From assembly GCF_018129995.1 (NCBI RefSeq), contig NZ_JAFCKS010000002.1:744001-808000 (forward strand): 64,000 nt of DNA. Direction: 5' to 3'. Positions 28,787 to 37,962 of the stretch are shown here, one piece after another. The DNA is from Bradyrhizobium sp. SZCCT0153. GTDB taxonomy: Bacteria > Pseudomonadota > Alphaproteobacteria > Rhizobiales > Xanthobacteraceae. The notes beneath the pieces are model-generated. The model worked only from the letters and a program-made list of their open reading frames with translations, did not search any database and was not told the DNA's origin. The translations under genes and the position numbers were made by a program. The stretch's first letter is position 1, and each line of letters starts with the position of its first letter.

Positions 28787-28793
28787 GGGCAAG

Positions 28794-29543
28794 ATGCTCA
28801 CGCTCTCCCTGATAGGCATCGGTTGCGGCGATCCCGAGCAACTCACGCGCGCCGCGATCCGCGCCATCAACGCGGCCGATCTCATCCTGATTCCGCGCAA
28901 GGGGACGGCCAAGTCCGATCTCGCCGATCTCAGGCGCACGATCTGCGCGGATGTCCTTACCAACCAAACGACTGATATCGCCGAGTTCGATCTTCCCGTG
29001 CGCGATGCGGCCGAAGCGGACTACCGCAAGGGCGTGGACGATTGGCACGATGCCGTGGCCGCAACTTGGTCGCAGACGATCGCAAATCGCCTCGAGGGCG
29101 AGGGCAAGGTCGCACTGCTGATCTGGGGCGATCCCTCGCTCTATGATTCCTCGCTACGCATCGCGCGGCGGCTCAATCCATTGCCTGAGATCGAGGTCGT
29201 GCCCGGCATCACCTCGATCCAGACGCTGTGCGCGGCGCATGCGCTGCCGCTCAACGACGTCGGTGAGCCGTTCCTTGTCACGACAGGACGCCGTTTGCGC
29301 GAAGGCGGCTGGCCGCAAGGCGTCGATACAGTCGTAGTGATGCTTGACGGTGGCACCGCGTTCCAGTCGCTCGATGCTGGCGAGCTTCATATCTACTGGG
29401 GCGCCTATCTCGGCATGCCCGACCAGATCATCATGTCCGGCGTTCTGGCAGAGATCGGCCCGCGCATCGTCGCTGCGCGACAGGACGCGCGCGAGCGTCA
29501 CGGCTGGATCATGGACAGCTACATCCTCAAGCGCAGGCCGTAA
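28794..29543 (+). CDS. cobF: Precorrin-6A synthase (deacetylating) CobF
   Basis: CobF methylates C1 and removes the acetyl group of precorrin-5, a step specific to the aerobic pathway. The 249-residue tetrapyrrole methylase has GIGCGDPEQLTRAA at the N terminus, IWGDPSLYDSSLRIA and PGITSIQTLCAAHALPLN. The ATG at 28794 is close behind a strong hairpin and has only a weak GGGCAAG ribosome binding site. It lies outside the main operon, between the CbiM-like gene and cobT. Confidence 0.95.
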   Translation: MLTLSLIGIGCGDPEQLTRAAIRAINAADLILIPRKGTAKSDLADLRRTICADVLTNQTTDIAEFDLPVRDAAEADYRKGVDDWHDAVAATWSQTIANRLEGEGKVALLIWGDPSLYDSSLRIARRLNPLPEIEVVPGITSIQTLCAAHALPLNDVGEPFLVTTGRRLREGGWPQGVDTVVVMLDGGTAFQSLDAGELHIYWGAYLGMPDQIIMSGVLAEIGPRIVAARQDARERHGWIMDSYILKRRP

Positions 29544-29553
29544 GCGAGGCACG

Positions 29554-30606
29554 ATGCTCCCCGAATGGGTCTCCCAGGAATGCCCCGAGATCTCGGCGGT
29601 CCACCGCGAGGCGGCGATCGCGCGGCAGGCGCAACTCACGAAACCAACCGGCGCGCTCGGCCGGCTCGAGCAACTCGCGATCGAGCTTGCGGGCCTGCAG
29701 GCGACCGAACAGCCGCGCGCGGCGCGGGTGCCGATCATCATCTTCGCCGGCGATCACGGCATCGTCGCGCAGGGCGTGTCGGCCTATCCGCAAGAAGTGA
29801 CCATCGCGATGATGGCGAATTTTGCGTCCGGCGGCGCCGCGATCTCGGTGCTGGCGCGTGAGCTTGGCTCCAGCCTGGAGGTCGTCGACGTCGGCACGCT
29901 GGCGCAGGAGGAGACGGCAGGCATCGTGACCGACAAGCCGCGTCGCGGCACGCGTGATTTCAGCGTCGAGGCCGCGCTCGCAGCTGCAGAGCTGGCATTT
30001 GCTTTCGAAGCCGGCCGACGAGCGGTCATGCGCGCGCGGTCCGGGCAGCCCGATCTTCTGATCTTCGGCGAGATGGGCATCGGCAACACCACAACGTCCG
30101 CGGCGATTGCAGCCAGCCTGCTCGGCGTGAGCGCCGAGGAGATCGCGGGCAGCGGCACCGGCGTCGATGCGGCCGGCCGGGCGCACAAGGCGCGGGTGAT
30201 CGACGCTGCGATAGCCCGCCATGGCGTTGCGGGCGCATCGCCCGAAAAGATACTGTGTGCCGTCGGCGGTCTCGAGATCGCAGCGATCGCAGGCGCGATC
30301 ATCGCGGCCGCGCAAGCGCGCATTCCCGTGCTGATCGACGGTTTCATCGTGTCGGTGGCGGCGCTGGTCGCGGCGCGGCTCAATCCGTCGTGCCAGCCGT
30401 TCCAGCTCGCCTCCCACCTCTCGGCGGAGCAGGGGCATCGGCTGGTGCTGCGCGCGCTGAATGTGCAGCCGCTGATCAGCCTCGATCTCAGGCTCGGCGA
30501 AGGATCGGGCGCCGCGATCGCGCTGCCGCTGGTGCGGTCGGCCTGCACCCTCCACAACGACATGGCGACGTTTGCGCAGGCCAATGTGCCGGATCGTCCA
30601 GCCTGA
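29554..30606 (+). CDS. cobT: Nicotinate-nucleotide-dimethylbenzimidazole phosphoribosyltransferase CobT
   Basis: CobT makes alpha-ribazole phosphate from dimethylbenzimidazole (the BluB product) and nicotinate mononucleotide. The 350-residue protein carries KPTGALGRLE, FAGDHGIVAQGVSAYPQEVT, MGIGNTTTSAA and GTGVDAAGRAHK, and the catalytic glutamate lies in the C-terminal LGEGSGAA. It should not be confused with the cobaltochelatase subunit also called CobT. It follows cobF by 10 bases with a GAGG ribosome binding site. Confidence 0.95.
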   Translation: MLPEWVSQECPEISAVHREAAIARQAQLTKPTGALGRLEQLAIELAGLQATEQPRAARVPIIIFAGDHGIVAQGVSAYPQEVTIAMMANFASGGAAISVLARELGSSLEVVDVGTLAQEETAGIVTDKPRRGTRDFSVEAALAAAELAFAFEAGRRAVMRARSGQPDLLIFGEMGIGNTTTSAAIAASLLGVSAEEIAGSGTGVDAAGRAHKARVIDAAIARHGVAGASPEKILCAVGGLEIAAIAGAIIAAAQARIPVLIDGFIVSVAALVAARLNPSCQPFQLASHLSAEQGHRLVLRALNVQPLISLDLRLGEGSGAAIALPLVRSACTLHNDMATFAQANVPDRPA

Positions 30607-30612
30607 TCCGGC

Positions 30613-31185
30613 TCAAACCATTCGCTGATTGACGGACACGACGCGCCAGCCGGTTGCGAGCCGGTCGATCCGGGTCAGCGACAGCGGATCGATCACGAAG
30701 CGCAGGGCCGCTTGTGGCGCGAGATCCAGCGCGACGCACAGCGCCGCGCGGATCGTGCCGGAATGCACGACAAGCGTCGCGGCCCCGGTTCCGATCCCCG
30801 ACAGTCCCGTCCGGACACGCGCGACCTGATCCTCGAAGCTTTCGCCGCCGGGCGGCCGTTCGCAAGCCGGATCGCTCCAGAACCGCGCATAGGTCTCGCC
30901 GCCGGCCGCTGCGAGATCGTCGTGCCGCCGGCCGGTCCAGTCGCCAAAGTCCTGCTCACCGAATTGGGCCATCTGCACCGGTTCGAGTCCCAGTGCGCGC
31001 GCCGTCTCAACCGTGCGGCGCGCCGGGCTGGCATAGCCCGCGCCGTCGCGTGGCAGTCTCTGTCGCAGCGCCTCCAACTGTGCGCGATCGCCAAGATCGG
31101 CCGGCGCGTCGGCGGCATGGATCGTCCCGGGAATGCCGTCGACGCGCGCATGCCGTATCAGCCAGAGGAAGGTCTCGCCTTCCAT
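30613..31185 (-). CDS. Histidine phosphatase family protein, probable alpha-ribazole phosphatase
   Basis: This 190-residue phosphoglycerate-mutase-like phosphatase has the catalytic LIRHARV motif (RHA, where RHG is usual), a second histidine in VVHSGTIRA and ERPPGGESF. Its position, convergent with cobT, makes removal of phosphate from alpha-ribazole phosphate or cobalamin phosphate the likely role (the Salmonella CobC activity). The ATG at 31185 has a GGAGA ribosome binding site. A start at 31236 would add 17 unlikely residues. Confidence 0.82.
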   Translation of the reverse strand: MEGETFLWLIRHARVDGIPGTIHAADAPADLGDRAQLEALRQRLPRDGAGYASPARRTVETARALGLEPVQMAQFGEQDFGDWTGRRHDDLAAAGGETYARFWSDPACERPPGGESFEDQVARVRTGLSGIGTGAATLVVHSGTIRAALCVALDLAPQAALRFVIDPLSLTRIDRLATGWRVVSVNQRMV

Positions 31186-31272
31186 GCTTATCTCCAAGGA
31201 AGTTGGTCGCTGTGGCAATAACGCCGCAACTGGCACATTGACTCTGTCTGGATCGTAATCCTAGATGCTCGC

Positions 31273-31445
31273 GACGGTTTCCCCGAGAGGGGATGAAAAG
31301 GGAATGCGGTGCGGGGAATTTGTCCCCAATGCCGTGGCTGCCCCCGCAACTGTAAGCGGCGAATCTTGCGTCACGAGCCACTGGGTATCTCGGTCCCGGG
31401 AAGGCGACGGAAGGTAATGACCCGCGAGCCAGGAGACCTGCCGTC
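31273..31445 (+). promoter_or_regulatory. Cobalamin riboswitch 3 (leader of the TonB receptor gene)
   Basis: Visible elements are a P1 pairing (GACGGT at 31273-31278 with GCCGTC at 31440-31445), AAAGGGAATGCGGT near 31298, the GGCTGCCCCCGCAACTGTAAGCGG core, GCCACTG at 31377-31383, and a perfect B12 box GAGCCAGGAGACCTGCC at 31426-31442. It reads on the plus strand toward the GTG at 31575. The nearby phosphatase gene on the minus strand starts at 31185 and is not controlled by it. Confidence 0.95.
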
Positions 31446-31524
31446 AGCCGTGGTCACACGCGAAGATGTCGGTCGGGGAGTACAGACATTCGGCTTCATC
31501 GGAAGGCTGACAGGCCCAGGGTGA

Positions 31525-31567
31525 GACCTCGTTCGCTGTGACGTGCCACTGACGTCACACCGAGGTC
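31525..31567 (+). promoter_or_regulatory. Two-tier hairpin sequestering the ribosome binding site of the TonB receptor gene
   Basis: GACCTCG (31525-31531) is perfectly complementary to CGAGGTC (31561-31567), which holds the GAGG Shine-Dalgarno for the GTG at 31575. Inside it, GTGACGT (31538-31544) pairs with ACGTCAC (31552-31558). This long stem would block ribosome access and fits a translational off-state for the riboswitch upstream. The pairing is visible; the regulatory role is inferred. Confidence 0.65.
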
Positions 31568-31574
31568 CAAAGCC

Positions 31575-33944
31575 GTGTCTTCCATCCGTATTGTACGACC
31601 GCGCCGCTTCCTGCTCGCTTCCGCTGCTCTCACATCGCTCGCAGCCGCCGACCTGCCCGCTGTCGTCGCGCAGCAGGCCCGCGAACCCCTGCCGCCGGTT
31701 GAGGTGTCGCCGGCCCAATCCCGCAGGCAGGCGAGGCCAGCCGGTCGCGAGGGGCAAACCGCACGCCGCGCCTCATCGCGCAGGTCCGCTGGCACAGCGG
31801 CAGAGCCAAAGCCCACGGTGCCGGGTGCGGCAGCGCCGGAACAAACGCCGACACCGCTCAACAGCAACGCGGTGGCGGAGAGCGCCTCGCGGCTCGGCCT
31901 GACCGTGCGGGAGACCCCCGCCACCGTCGAGGTGATCTCAGCCGAGACCATGCGCGATCAGGGCTACCGCACCGTCTCCGACGTGGCGCAAGGCGCCGTC
32001 GGAGTCACCGCCGGCGACAATCCGGCCGAACCCTCGGCCTTCTCGATGCGCGGCTTCACCAACAGCCAGATCAACACGCTCTACAACGGCATCAAGATCG
32101 GCCCGCAGAACATGACCTCGCGGATCATGGACACCGCCAATCTCGAAGCTGTGGAAATCCTCAAGGGCCCGGCCTCGCTGATCTCGGGCGAGGGCGCCGC
32201 TGGCGGCGCGATCAACTTCGTCAACAAGCAGCCGCCTACGGGGCCGATCCGCAGCGAAGCCGATTTCTCCTGGGACTCGCTGAACTCGTTCCGCGCCCAT
32301 TACGGGTCCGGCGGCAGCACCAATGTGCAGGGGCTGGACTATCGCTTCGACATCAGCCGCTCCTCGCTCAACGGCTTTGCCGACGATACCAACACCAGGA
32401 CCCTCGACGTCTCCGGTCAGCTCAACTACCGCATCTCCGACAGCCTCAAGGTCTGGGGCGCGATCGAGTACCGGGAAGACCGCTCCAAGGCTTATTGGGG
32501 CGCGCCATTGGTGCCGGTGGCCTTCAGCGGCTCGCACGCGACGGCAGGCATCGTCTCGGGCACTTATGTCTCGAGCTTCAACCCGTCGAATCTCGGGTCG
32601 ATCACGATCGACGACCGCACCTTCAACACCAACTACAACGTCCTCGATAATCGCAACGTGGCGCAGGAGGTCTGGCTGCGTGGTGGCTTCGAGTTGAAGC
32701 TTGCCCCCGACCTGACGTTGAAGAGCCAGGCCTATGCCTACGGCGCCGAGCGCTCCTGGTTCAACAACGAGGTCGAGGCGTTCAACACCGCGACGAACAC
32801 GGTTGATCGCAGCCGCTTCTATGTGGCGCACAGCCAGCGTCTGGTCGGCAACATCACCGACCTGACCTGGGATGCGAACATCGCAGGCTTCGACAATCGT
32901 CTCGTCACGACGCTGTCGTCGAGCTACCTCGACTTCGTCAGGCCGGGTGCCGCGAATTTTCCCGGCGATTCCGTTGATCTCGTTGATCCGAACCGCGGCT
33001 TCTACGGCCTGCTGACGACCAAGCAGCAGACCGCGCGTATCGACAACGAGGCGCTGTCGTTCGAGGACCGGCTGAAGCTCACGCGCAGCTTCGCGCTGGT
33101 TGGTGGTCTCCGTGTGGAGCATATCGGGCTCGATCGCAACTCGACCGACGTCAACGGTCTGGAGAACGCGAATTTTCCGTTCTCGAAATCCTGGACGCCG
33201 GTCACCGGCCGTATCGGCTACACCTGGGAGGCCGTTCCGGGCCTGACCTTCTTCAGCCAGTACGCCACCGGCGCCGACATCTCCGCCAACAACATCTTCC
33301 TGCTTGGGCCCACCCAGCCGCTCGACCTGACGACTGCGCGTACCTATGAGACCGGGGTCAAGCATCTGTTCTGGGACAACCGGGCGGAGTGGTCGTTCTC
33401 CGCTTACGACATCCAGCGCAAGAACGTCTACGCGGCCGCCGGCGGCATGGCGCTCAACATCGCCGGGCGGCAGGAGTCGAAGGGCATGGAACTTGCCGCT
33501 TCGGTGCGCCCGATCGAGCCGCTGCGGCTCTGGGGTAATATCGCCTATGTCGATGCCCGCTACGCCGACTACAATTTCGTCGGTGGCACATTCTCCGGCA
33601 ACACGCCGCCGAACGTGCCGCGCATCGTTGCCAATGCCGGCGCATCGTACCGGTTCTTCACGCCTTGGCCGGTGGAGGTCGGCATCACCGGCCGCCACGT
33701 CGGCGACCGCTACAATACCGACGCCAACACCGTGACCATGAATGCCTACACCGTCGGCGATGTCTACGCCTTCGTCGATATCCCCAGGACGATCTTCAAT
33801 GCGGTTGACCAGGCTCGCCTGACTTTCCGGGTGCGCAACTTCACCGACAAGCGCTACGCGATCTGGGGCGACCCGTTTTATCCCGATCAGATCCTGTTGG
33901 GTGCGCCGCGCACCTACGAGCTCTCGGCCGCGTTCAAATGGTGA
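31575..33944 (+). CDS. TonB-dependent outer-membrane receptor under cobalamin riboswitch control
   Basis: This 789-residue receptor probably imports cobalamin or another corrinoid or cobalt chelate across the outer membrane. A signal peptide and a Pro/Arg/Ala-rich stretch occupy residues 1-95. The plug follows with SRLGLTVRETPATVEVIS, FSMRGFTNSQINTLYNG and VEILKGPASLISGEGAAGG, then a barrel ending in an aromatic residue (AAFKW). The plug motifs look like ferric-siderophore receptors (FhuE/FpvA class) rather than classical BtuB. Translation starts at GTG 31575 with GAGG eight bases upstream. The next gene, a PepSY protein, is 12 bases downstream. Confidence 0.9.
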   Translation: MSSIRIVRPRRFLLASAALTSLAAADLPAVVAQQAREPLPPVEVSPAQSRRQARPAGREGQTARRASSRRSAGTAAEPKPTVPGAAAPEQTPTPLNSNAVAESASRLGLTVRETPATVEVISAETMRDQGYRTVSDVAQGAVGVTAGDNPAEPSAFSMRGFTNSQINTLYNGIKIGPQNMTSRIMDTANLEAVEILKGPASLISGEGAAGGAINFVNKQPPTGPIRSEADFSWDSLNSFRAHYGSGGSTNVQGLDYRFDISRSSLNGFADDTNTRTLDVSGQLNYRISDSLKVWGAIEYREDRSKAYWGAPLVPVAFSGSHATAGIVSGTYVSSFNPSNLGSITIDDRTFNTNYNVLDNRNVAQEVWLRGGFELKLAPDLTLKSQAYAYGAERSWFNNEVEAFNTATNTVDRSRFYVAHSQRLVGNITDLTWDANIAGFDNRLVTTLSSSYLDFVRPGAANFPGDSVDLVDPNRGFYGLLTTKQQTARIDNEALSFEDRLKLTRSFALVGGLRVEHIGLDRNSTDVNGLENANFPFSKSWTPVTGRIGYTWEAVPGLTFFSQYATGADISANNIFLLGPTQPLDLTTARTYETGVKHLFWDNRAEWSFSAYDIQRKNVYAAAGGMALNIAGRQESKGMELAASVRPIEPLRLWGNIAYVDARYADYNFVGGTFSGNTPPNVPRIVANAGASYRFFTPWPVEVGITGRHVGDRYNTDANTVTMNAYTVGDVYAFVDIPRTIFNAVDQARLTFRVRNFTDKRYAIWGDPFYPDQILLGAPRTYELSAAFKW

Positions 33945-33956
33945 GGCGCTGACCGC

Positions 33957-35390
33957 ATGATGAGCGCGATCGTCCTGCTGCATCGCTGGCTCGGGATCGC
34001 GTTCTGTCTCCTGTTCGCGATGTGGTTCGCGAGCGGAATCGTGATGCACTTCGTTCCGTTTCCGTCGCTGGCGGAAACGGAACGCTTTGCCGGACTCGTG
34101 CCGCTGGATCGCGCGCAGGTGAGGATCTCGGTCGCCGATGCCGTGACCGCGACCGGAATTGCCGATGCCAGCCGCGTTCGCCTGGTCCAGCGCAGCGACG
34201 GGCCGGTCTATATCGTCTCAGGACCATCGCGCACAGGCGCAGTCCACGCCTCCGACGGAGCCGGCGCGTCTGTCGCCTCGTCCGATATTGCGCTGGCCAT
34301 CGCGCAAGACCACGCCCGCCGGCGCGGGCTCGACGCCGCGCGGGCGATGATCCTCGCCCACGCGGATTATGACCAATGGAGCGTGCCGAACGGCTTTGAC
34401 CGCCATCGGCCCTTGTTTCGCATTGCCCTGGGCGATGCCGCGGGAACGGAGGTCTATGTCTCGTCGCTGACCGGCGAGATCGTCCTGGATACGACGCGGA
34501 AGGAACGAGGCTGGAATCTCGTCGGCAGCGTGCTGCACTGGATCTATCCGACGGCTTTGAGGAGCAACTGGCCGCTGTGGGATCGCGTGGTCTGGACCTT
34601 GTCGCTGCTGGCCTTGAGTGCGGCGGTGCTCGGCGCGGTGCTCGGGATCGCGCGGGTGAAATTGCGCAGGTACAAGGTGTCGTCGCCTTATCGTGGCTGG
34701 CACGCGCTCCATCATCTCATGGGCCTTGCGGCAATGACGTTCGTCCTGACCTGGATCTTCAGCGGTTGGCTCTCCATGGATCACGGGAGGCTGTTCTCGC
34801 GCGGGCAGTTGACCGCAGCCGAAGCCGGCGCGATGAATGCCCGGCCGGACTGGACGGCGGCCTCATCGTTCGGTCAGCAGCCGCTATCGCCGTCGGCCCG
34901 CGAAATCGAATGGTTCGTCTTCAACGGCAATGTCTATCGGCGGGATCGGATCGACCTTGATGGTCAGACATTGATCGAGGCGGAAGAGGCGCCCCGCGCG
35001 GGGCCTGCGGGATTTCTGGATGTGCACGAGGTCCAGAGGCTGACCGCGCGCCTTGCGGCCGGCTGCGGCGCACCCTCCGTCCTTGCTGATAACGACGACT
35101 ACCCCGCCCAGTCCATCGTTCCCGGCGCGCCCGTCTACCGCTCCCGCTGCGGTGATCTCTGGTTCGACATCGACGGCGCCGACGGCAGCCTGTTGCAACG
35201 GCTGGACGCCTCCCGGCGGGCCTATCGCTGGTTCTACAGCGCGCTGCACACGCTCGATTTCCCTGTCCTCATGGCGCATCCGCGTCTGCGCGACGTCCTG
35301 ATCGTCGGGCTTTGTGCACTCGGCCTGGTGTTCTCCGTCACCGGCATCGTGATCGGCTGGCGGCGTTTGCGGGCGACTTTCGTGACGTGA
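33957..35390 (+). CDS. PepSY-associated four-helix membrane protein
   Basis: This 477-residue inner-membrane protein has hydrophobic helices near residues 5-27, 205-228, 255-275 and 450-470, separated by two periplasmic-type loops with PepSY character. The histidines in LLHRWLG, LHWIYP, GWHALHHLMG and YSALHTLDF are placed as in PepSY-TM proteins related to membrane ferric reductases, often encoded beside TonB receptors. It lies 12 bases after the riboswitch-controlled receptor, suggesting a role in reductive release or uptake of the imported cobalt or iron complex. That role is inference. A second ATG follows at 33960. Confidence 0.82.
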   Translation: MMSAIVLLHRWLGIAFCLLFAMWFASGIVMHFVPFPSLAETERFAGLVPLDRAQVRISVADAVTATGIADASRVRLVQRSDGPVYIVSGPSRTGAVHASDGAGASVASSDIALAIAQDHARRRGLDAARAMILAHADYDQWSVPNGFDRHRPLFRIALGDAAGTEVYVSSLTGEIVLDTTRKERGWNLVGSVLHWIYPTALRSNWPLWDRVVWTLSLLALSAAVLGAVLGIARVKLRRYKVSSPYRGWHALHHLMGLAAMTFVLTWIFSGWLSMDHGRLFSRGQLTAAEAGAMNARPDWTAASSFGQQPLSPSAREIEWFVFNGNVYRRDRIDLDGQTLIEAEEAPRAGPAGFLDVHEVQRLTARLAAGCGAPSVLADNDDYPAQSIVPGAPVYRSRCGDLWFDIDGADGSLLQRLDASRRAYRWFYSALHTLDFPVLMAHPRLRDVLIVGLCALGLVFSVTGIVIGWRRLRATFVT

Positions 35391-35391
35391 A

Positions 35392-36759
35392 TTACACCCG
35401 CAGCAGCGCCTCGATATGTCGTGCGGCGCACAGCAATGTGCGGTCCTGTCCGCGCCGGGCGATGATCTGGAGGCCGAAAGGAAGTCCGGCCTTATCACGC
35501 CCGCAGGGGATCGAGATCGCCGGCAGCCGGGCGTGATTGACGAAGGGCGTGAATACGGCGTGCCCGCGGGGGCTCGCCGGGCGACCGCCGATCATGTCGG
35601 GTCCGAGCTGGGTGAACGGCCAGGCGACGCAGGGCACCGTCGGGGCCAGCAGCAGGTCGGTTTCGGTGAAGAAAGTCGCAAAAGCATGGGCGATCGACGT
35701 GCTGGCGACCAGCGCCCGGGCGACATCGCTGCCTGACCAGGCGAGACCGCGTTCGACCTGTTTGGCGATATCAGGATCGAAAGCGGCCGGATCCTTGCGA
35801 AAGGCATCGCCGTAGAGAGCGGAAAGGCCCGCGTGCTGAAGCGGCATGATTGCGTCTTCCGTCGCATCCGGCGGCCAGACGGGATCGCGTCGTGCGAGAG
35901 GTAAACCTGCGGCGGCGAGACGCGCAATCGCGGAGGCGAGGCCATTTGCGACGACATCGTCGACTGCGACGTCGAGCCCGAGACGCGGCGAGAACGCGAT
36001 GCGCAGGCTGGAGATGTCCCTGGCATCTTGCGCGATGCTCGCCGAGTCCGGATCGCGCGGATCGTCGCCGGCCAAGGTTTCGAACGCCAGGGCGATATCG
36101 CCGACATCAATGGCGATCGGCGCAATGACGGACAGGCCGAAGAATGGCTCGGCGAAACCGGGCCCATAGGGGATCGCGCCGAAGGACGGCTTGAAGCCGG
36201 CGACGCCGACATGGGCCGGGGGCCTGCGGCTGGAGCCGCCGGCATCGGTGCCGATCGCGAGTGGCACAAGGCCGGCTGCGACGGCTGCGGCGGGTCCGCC
36301 CGAAGAGCCGCCCGGCGTCAGCGCGGGATTTTGCGGATGCCGCGTTGGCCCGAACAGCGGCGACGTCGTGACGCCCTTGCTGGCGAACTCGGATGTCGCT
36401 CCTATGCCGACAACGACCGCGCCGGCGCGACGCAGCCGCTCGATCGCGATGGCATCGCGTGGCGCGACAAAATCGGCAAACAGACGCGAGCCTTGCGTTA
36501 CACGCCAGCCGCCGACCCAGATGTTGTCCTTGACGATGACGGGGACACCGGCGAGAGGCATCATCCCGCCGGCGCGCAGGCGATCGTCGACCGCGGCGGC
36601 ATCGGCGAGTGTGCGGGCGGGATCGGTCGTGACGACCGCATTCAACGCCTTGCCGGCCTCGATCCGGGCGAGCGCGGCCCTGGCTGTCTCGACGGCGCTC
36701 GTCCGCCCGGCCGTAACGTCGGCTGCGATCTCCCGCGCGCTATCTGCCGGCTTTGTCAT
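35392..36759 (-). CDS. Amidase signature family hydrolase
   Basis: The 455-residue enzyme has the full amidase-signature triad: Lys77 in VIVKDN, the cis-serine in TPGGSSGGPAAAVAAG (Ser152/153), and the nucleophilic serine in GTDAGGSSRRP (about Ser176). It hydrolyses an unknown amide. The GTDAGGSS version deviates slightly from the commoner GTDTGGSIR. It starts 20 bases inside the end of the MFS gene and is therefore probably co-transcribed with it. The 3' end lies one base from the convergent PepSY gene. The setting among hydantoin-type genes suggests an amide or ureide substrate. Confidence 0.88.
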   Translation of the reverse strand: MTKPADSAREIAADVTAGRTSAVETARAALARIEAGKALNAVVTTDPARTLADAAAVDDRLRAGGMMPLAGVPVIVKDNIWVGGWRVTQGSRLFADFVAPRDAIAIERLRRAGAVVVGIGATSEFASKGVTTSPLFGPTRHPQNPALTPGGSSGGPAAAVAAGLVPLAIGTDAGGSSRRPPAHVGVAGFKPSFGAIPYGPGFAEPFFGLSVIAPIAIDVGDIALAFETLAGDDPRDPDSASIAQDARDISSLRIAFSPRLGLDVAVDDVVANGLASAIARLAAAGLPLARRDPVWPPDATEDAIMPLQHAGLSALYGDAFRKDPAAFDPDIAKQVERGLAWSGSDVARALVASTSIAHAFATFFTETDLLLAPTVPCVAWPFTQLGPDMIGGRPASPRGHAVFTPFVNHARLPAISIPCGRDKAGLPFGLQIIARRGQDRTLLCAARHIEALLRV

Positions 36760-37936
36760 GGTCCCCCCAGATCAGCGCCAATGTGCCGCACAGCGCAAGA
36801 CAGGCCAAGGCGACAAAGGCCGCGCCGAGGCTGGCTGCACCATCGAGGATCGATACCAGCGCCGGCGCGGCCAGCAGGCCCAAATAGGAGGCGGTCAGCA
36901 CCGCGCCCGTGGTCTCGCCGATCCGGTCCTGCGGCGCGAGGCGCGCGATCTCGGCGATGAAGACACCGTTCCACCCCGAGGCCGTCAGGCCGAACAATGC
37001 GGCGAACGCAAACTGACCGGGGCGGCCGAGCGATGCGCCGTCGAGGCCAAGCAGCGCGGCGCAGATGGCCATGCCGAGGCCAATGACGATGAGCACCATG
37101 CGCGAAGCGTCGAGGCGCATCGCGACATAGCCCCAACCGAGCCGGCCGACCAGGCCGCCGGCCTGCGCGCAGGCAAGCGCCATCCCGGCCTCGATGTGGC
37201 TGAGGCCAAGCTCGCGGGTGCCGAGCGTGACGAAGACGGTGTTGAGCGACACCTGCATCGCACTGAACGGCATCGAGGCCAGCGCCAGCATCGCGATCCG
37301 CCGGTCCGCGGTCACCAGCGCCAGCCGCGCGCGCAGATCGAGCTTCGGCGGCGGCACGATCCTGCCGGCATAGGCCGGCCGCAGCCATTCGAACAGGGCG
37401 ATCGCCAGAAGGGCGCAGGCACCGACGGCCGCATAGCACCAGGCGGGGCCAAACGAGATGGCGAGTGCGGGCAGGGCCAGCGACCCGAAGACCGCGCCAA
37501 TCTGGTTGCCGGTCTGGCGCACCGAGAACACGAAGGCGCGCCGCTCGGCGGTGACGAGCCGCGCCAGCAACGCCGCGCTCGCGGGCGTCTCGGGCCCCAT
37601 GGCAAGACCGAGGCAGAGGCCTGCTGCAAGCAGCGCGGCGGTCGATCCGAGCGAGGCCAGCGCCATGCTGGCGACGATGGCCACCGCGCACAGGCTCGCG
37701 ATCCGGAGCGATCCGAGCCGCGCGATGAAGCCGCCGCCCCAGAACGAGGCGGGGATGCCGACGGCGAACACCGCGCATGAGAACATCGAGAGCTGCCAGA
37801 CCTCGATATGGGCGCGCGGCGCCACCACGCCCGGCGCAAACAAGGCCAGCGCCACCAGCGCCTGAAGCCAGGTCATTGCTCCGAGCGCCGGCAGCAAAGC
37901 GGACGCTGGCCGAGCGGCCAGGTTTGCGTCTACCAT
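36740..37936 (-). CDS. MFS family transporter
   Basis: The 398-residue protein has about twelve hydrophobic segments and the major-facilitator layout, including an RQTGNQIGAVFGSL segment after helix 4 and GRLGWGYVAMRLDASR in the central loop after helix 8. The substrate is unknown. It precedes and overlaps the amidase gene, so it may import the amidase substrate or export a product. Translation from ATG 37936 lacks a clear Shine-Dalgarno. It is divergent from the hydroxyisourate hydrolase-like gene, with only 26 bases between start codons. Confidence 0.85.
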   Translation of the reverse strand: MVDANLAARPASALLPALGAMTWLQALVALALFAPGVVAPRAHIEVWQLSMFSCAVFAVGIPASFWGGGFIARLGSLRIASLCAVAIVASMALASLGSTAALLAAGLCLGLAMGPETPASAALLARLVTAERRAFVFSVRQTGNQIGAVFGSLALPALAISFGPAWCYAAVGACALLAIALFEWLRPAYAGRIVPPPKLDLRARLALVTADRRIAMLALASMPFSAMQVSLNTVFVTLGTRELGLSHIEAGMALACAQAGGLVGRLGWGYVAMRLDASRMVLIVIGLGMAICAALLGLDGASLGRPGQFAFAALFGLTASGWNGVFIAEIARLAPQDRIGETTGAVLTASYLGLLAAPALVSILDGAASLGAAFVALACLALCGTLALIWGDHDKAGR

Positions 37937-37962
37937 GGCGCTGCGCTCACGGGAGGAACATT

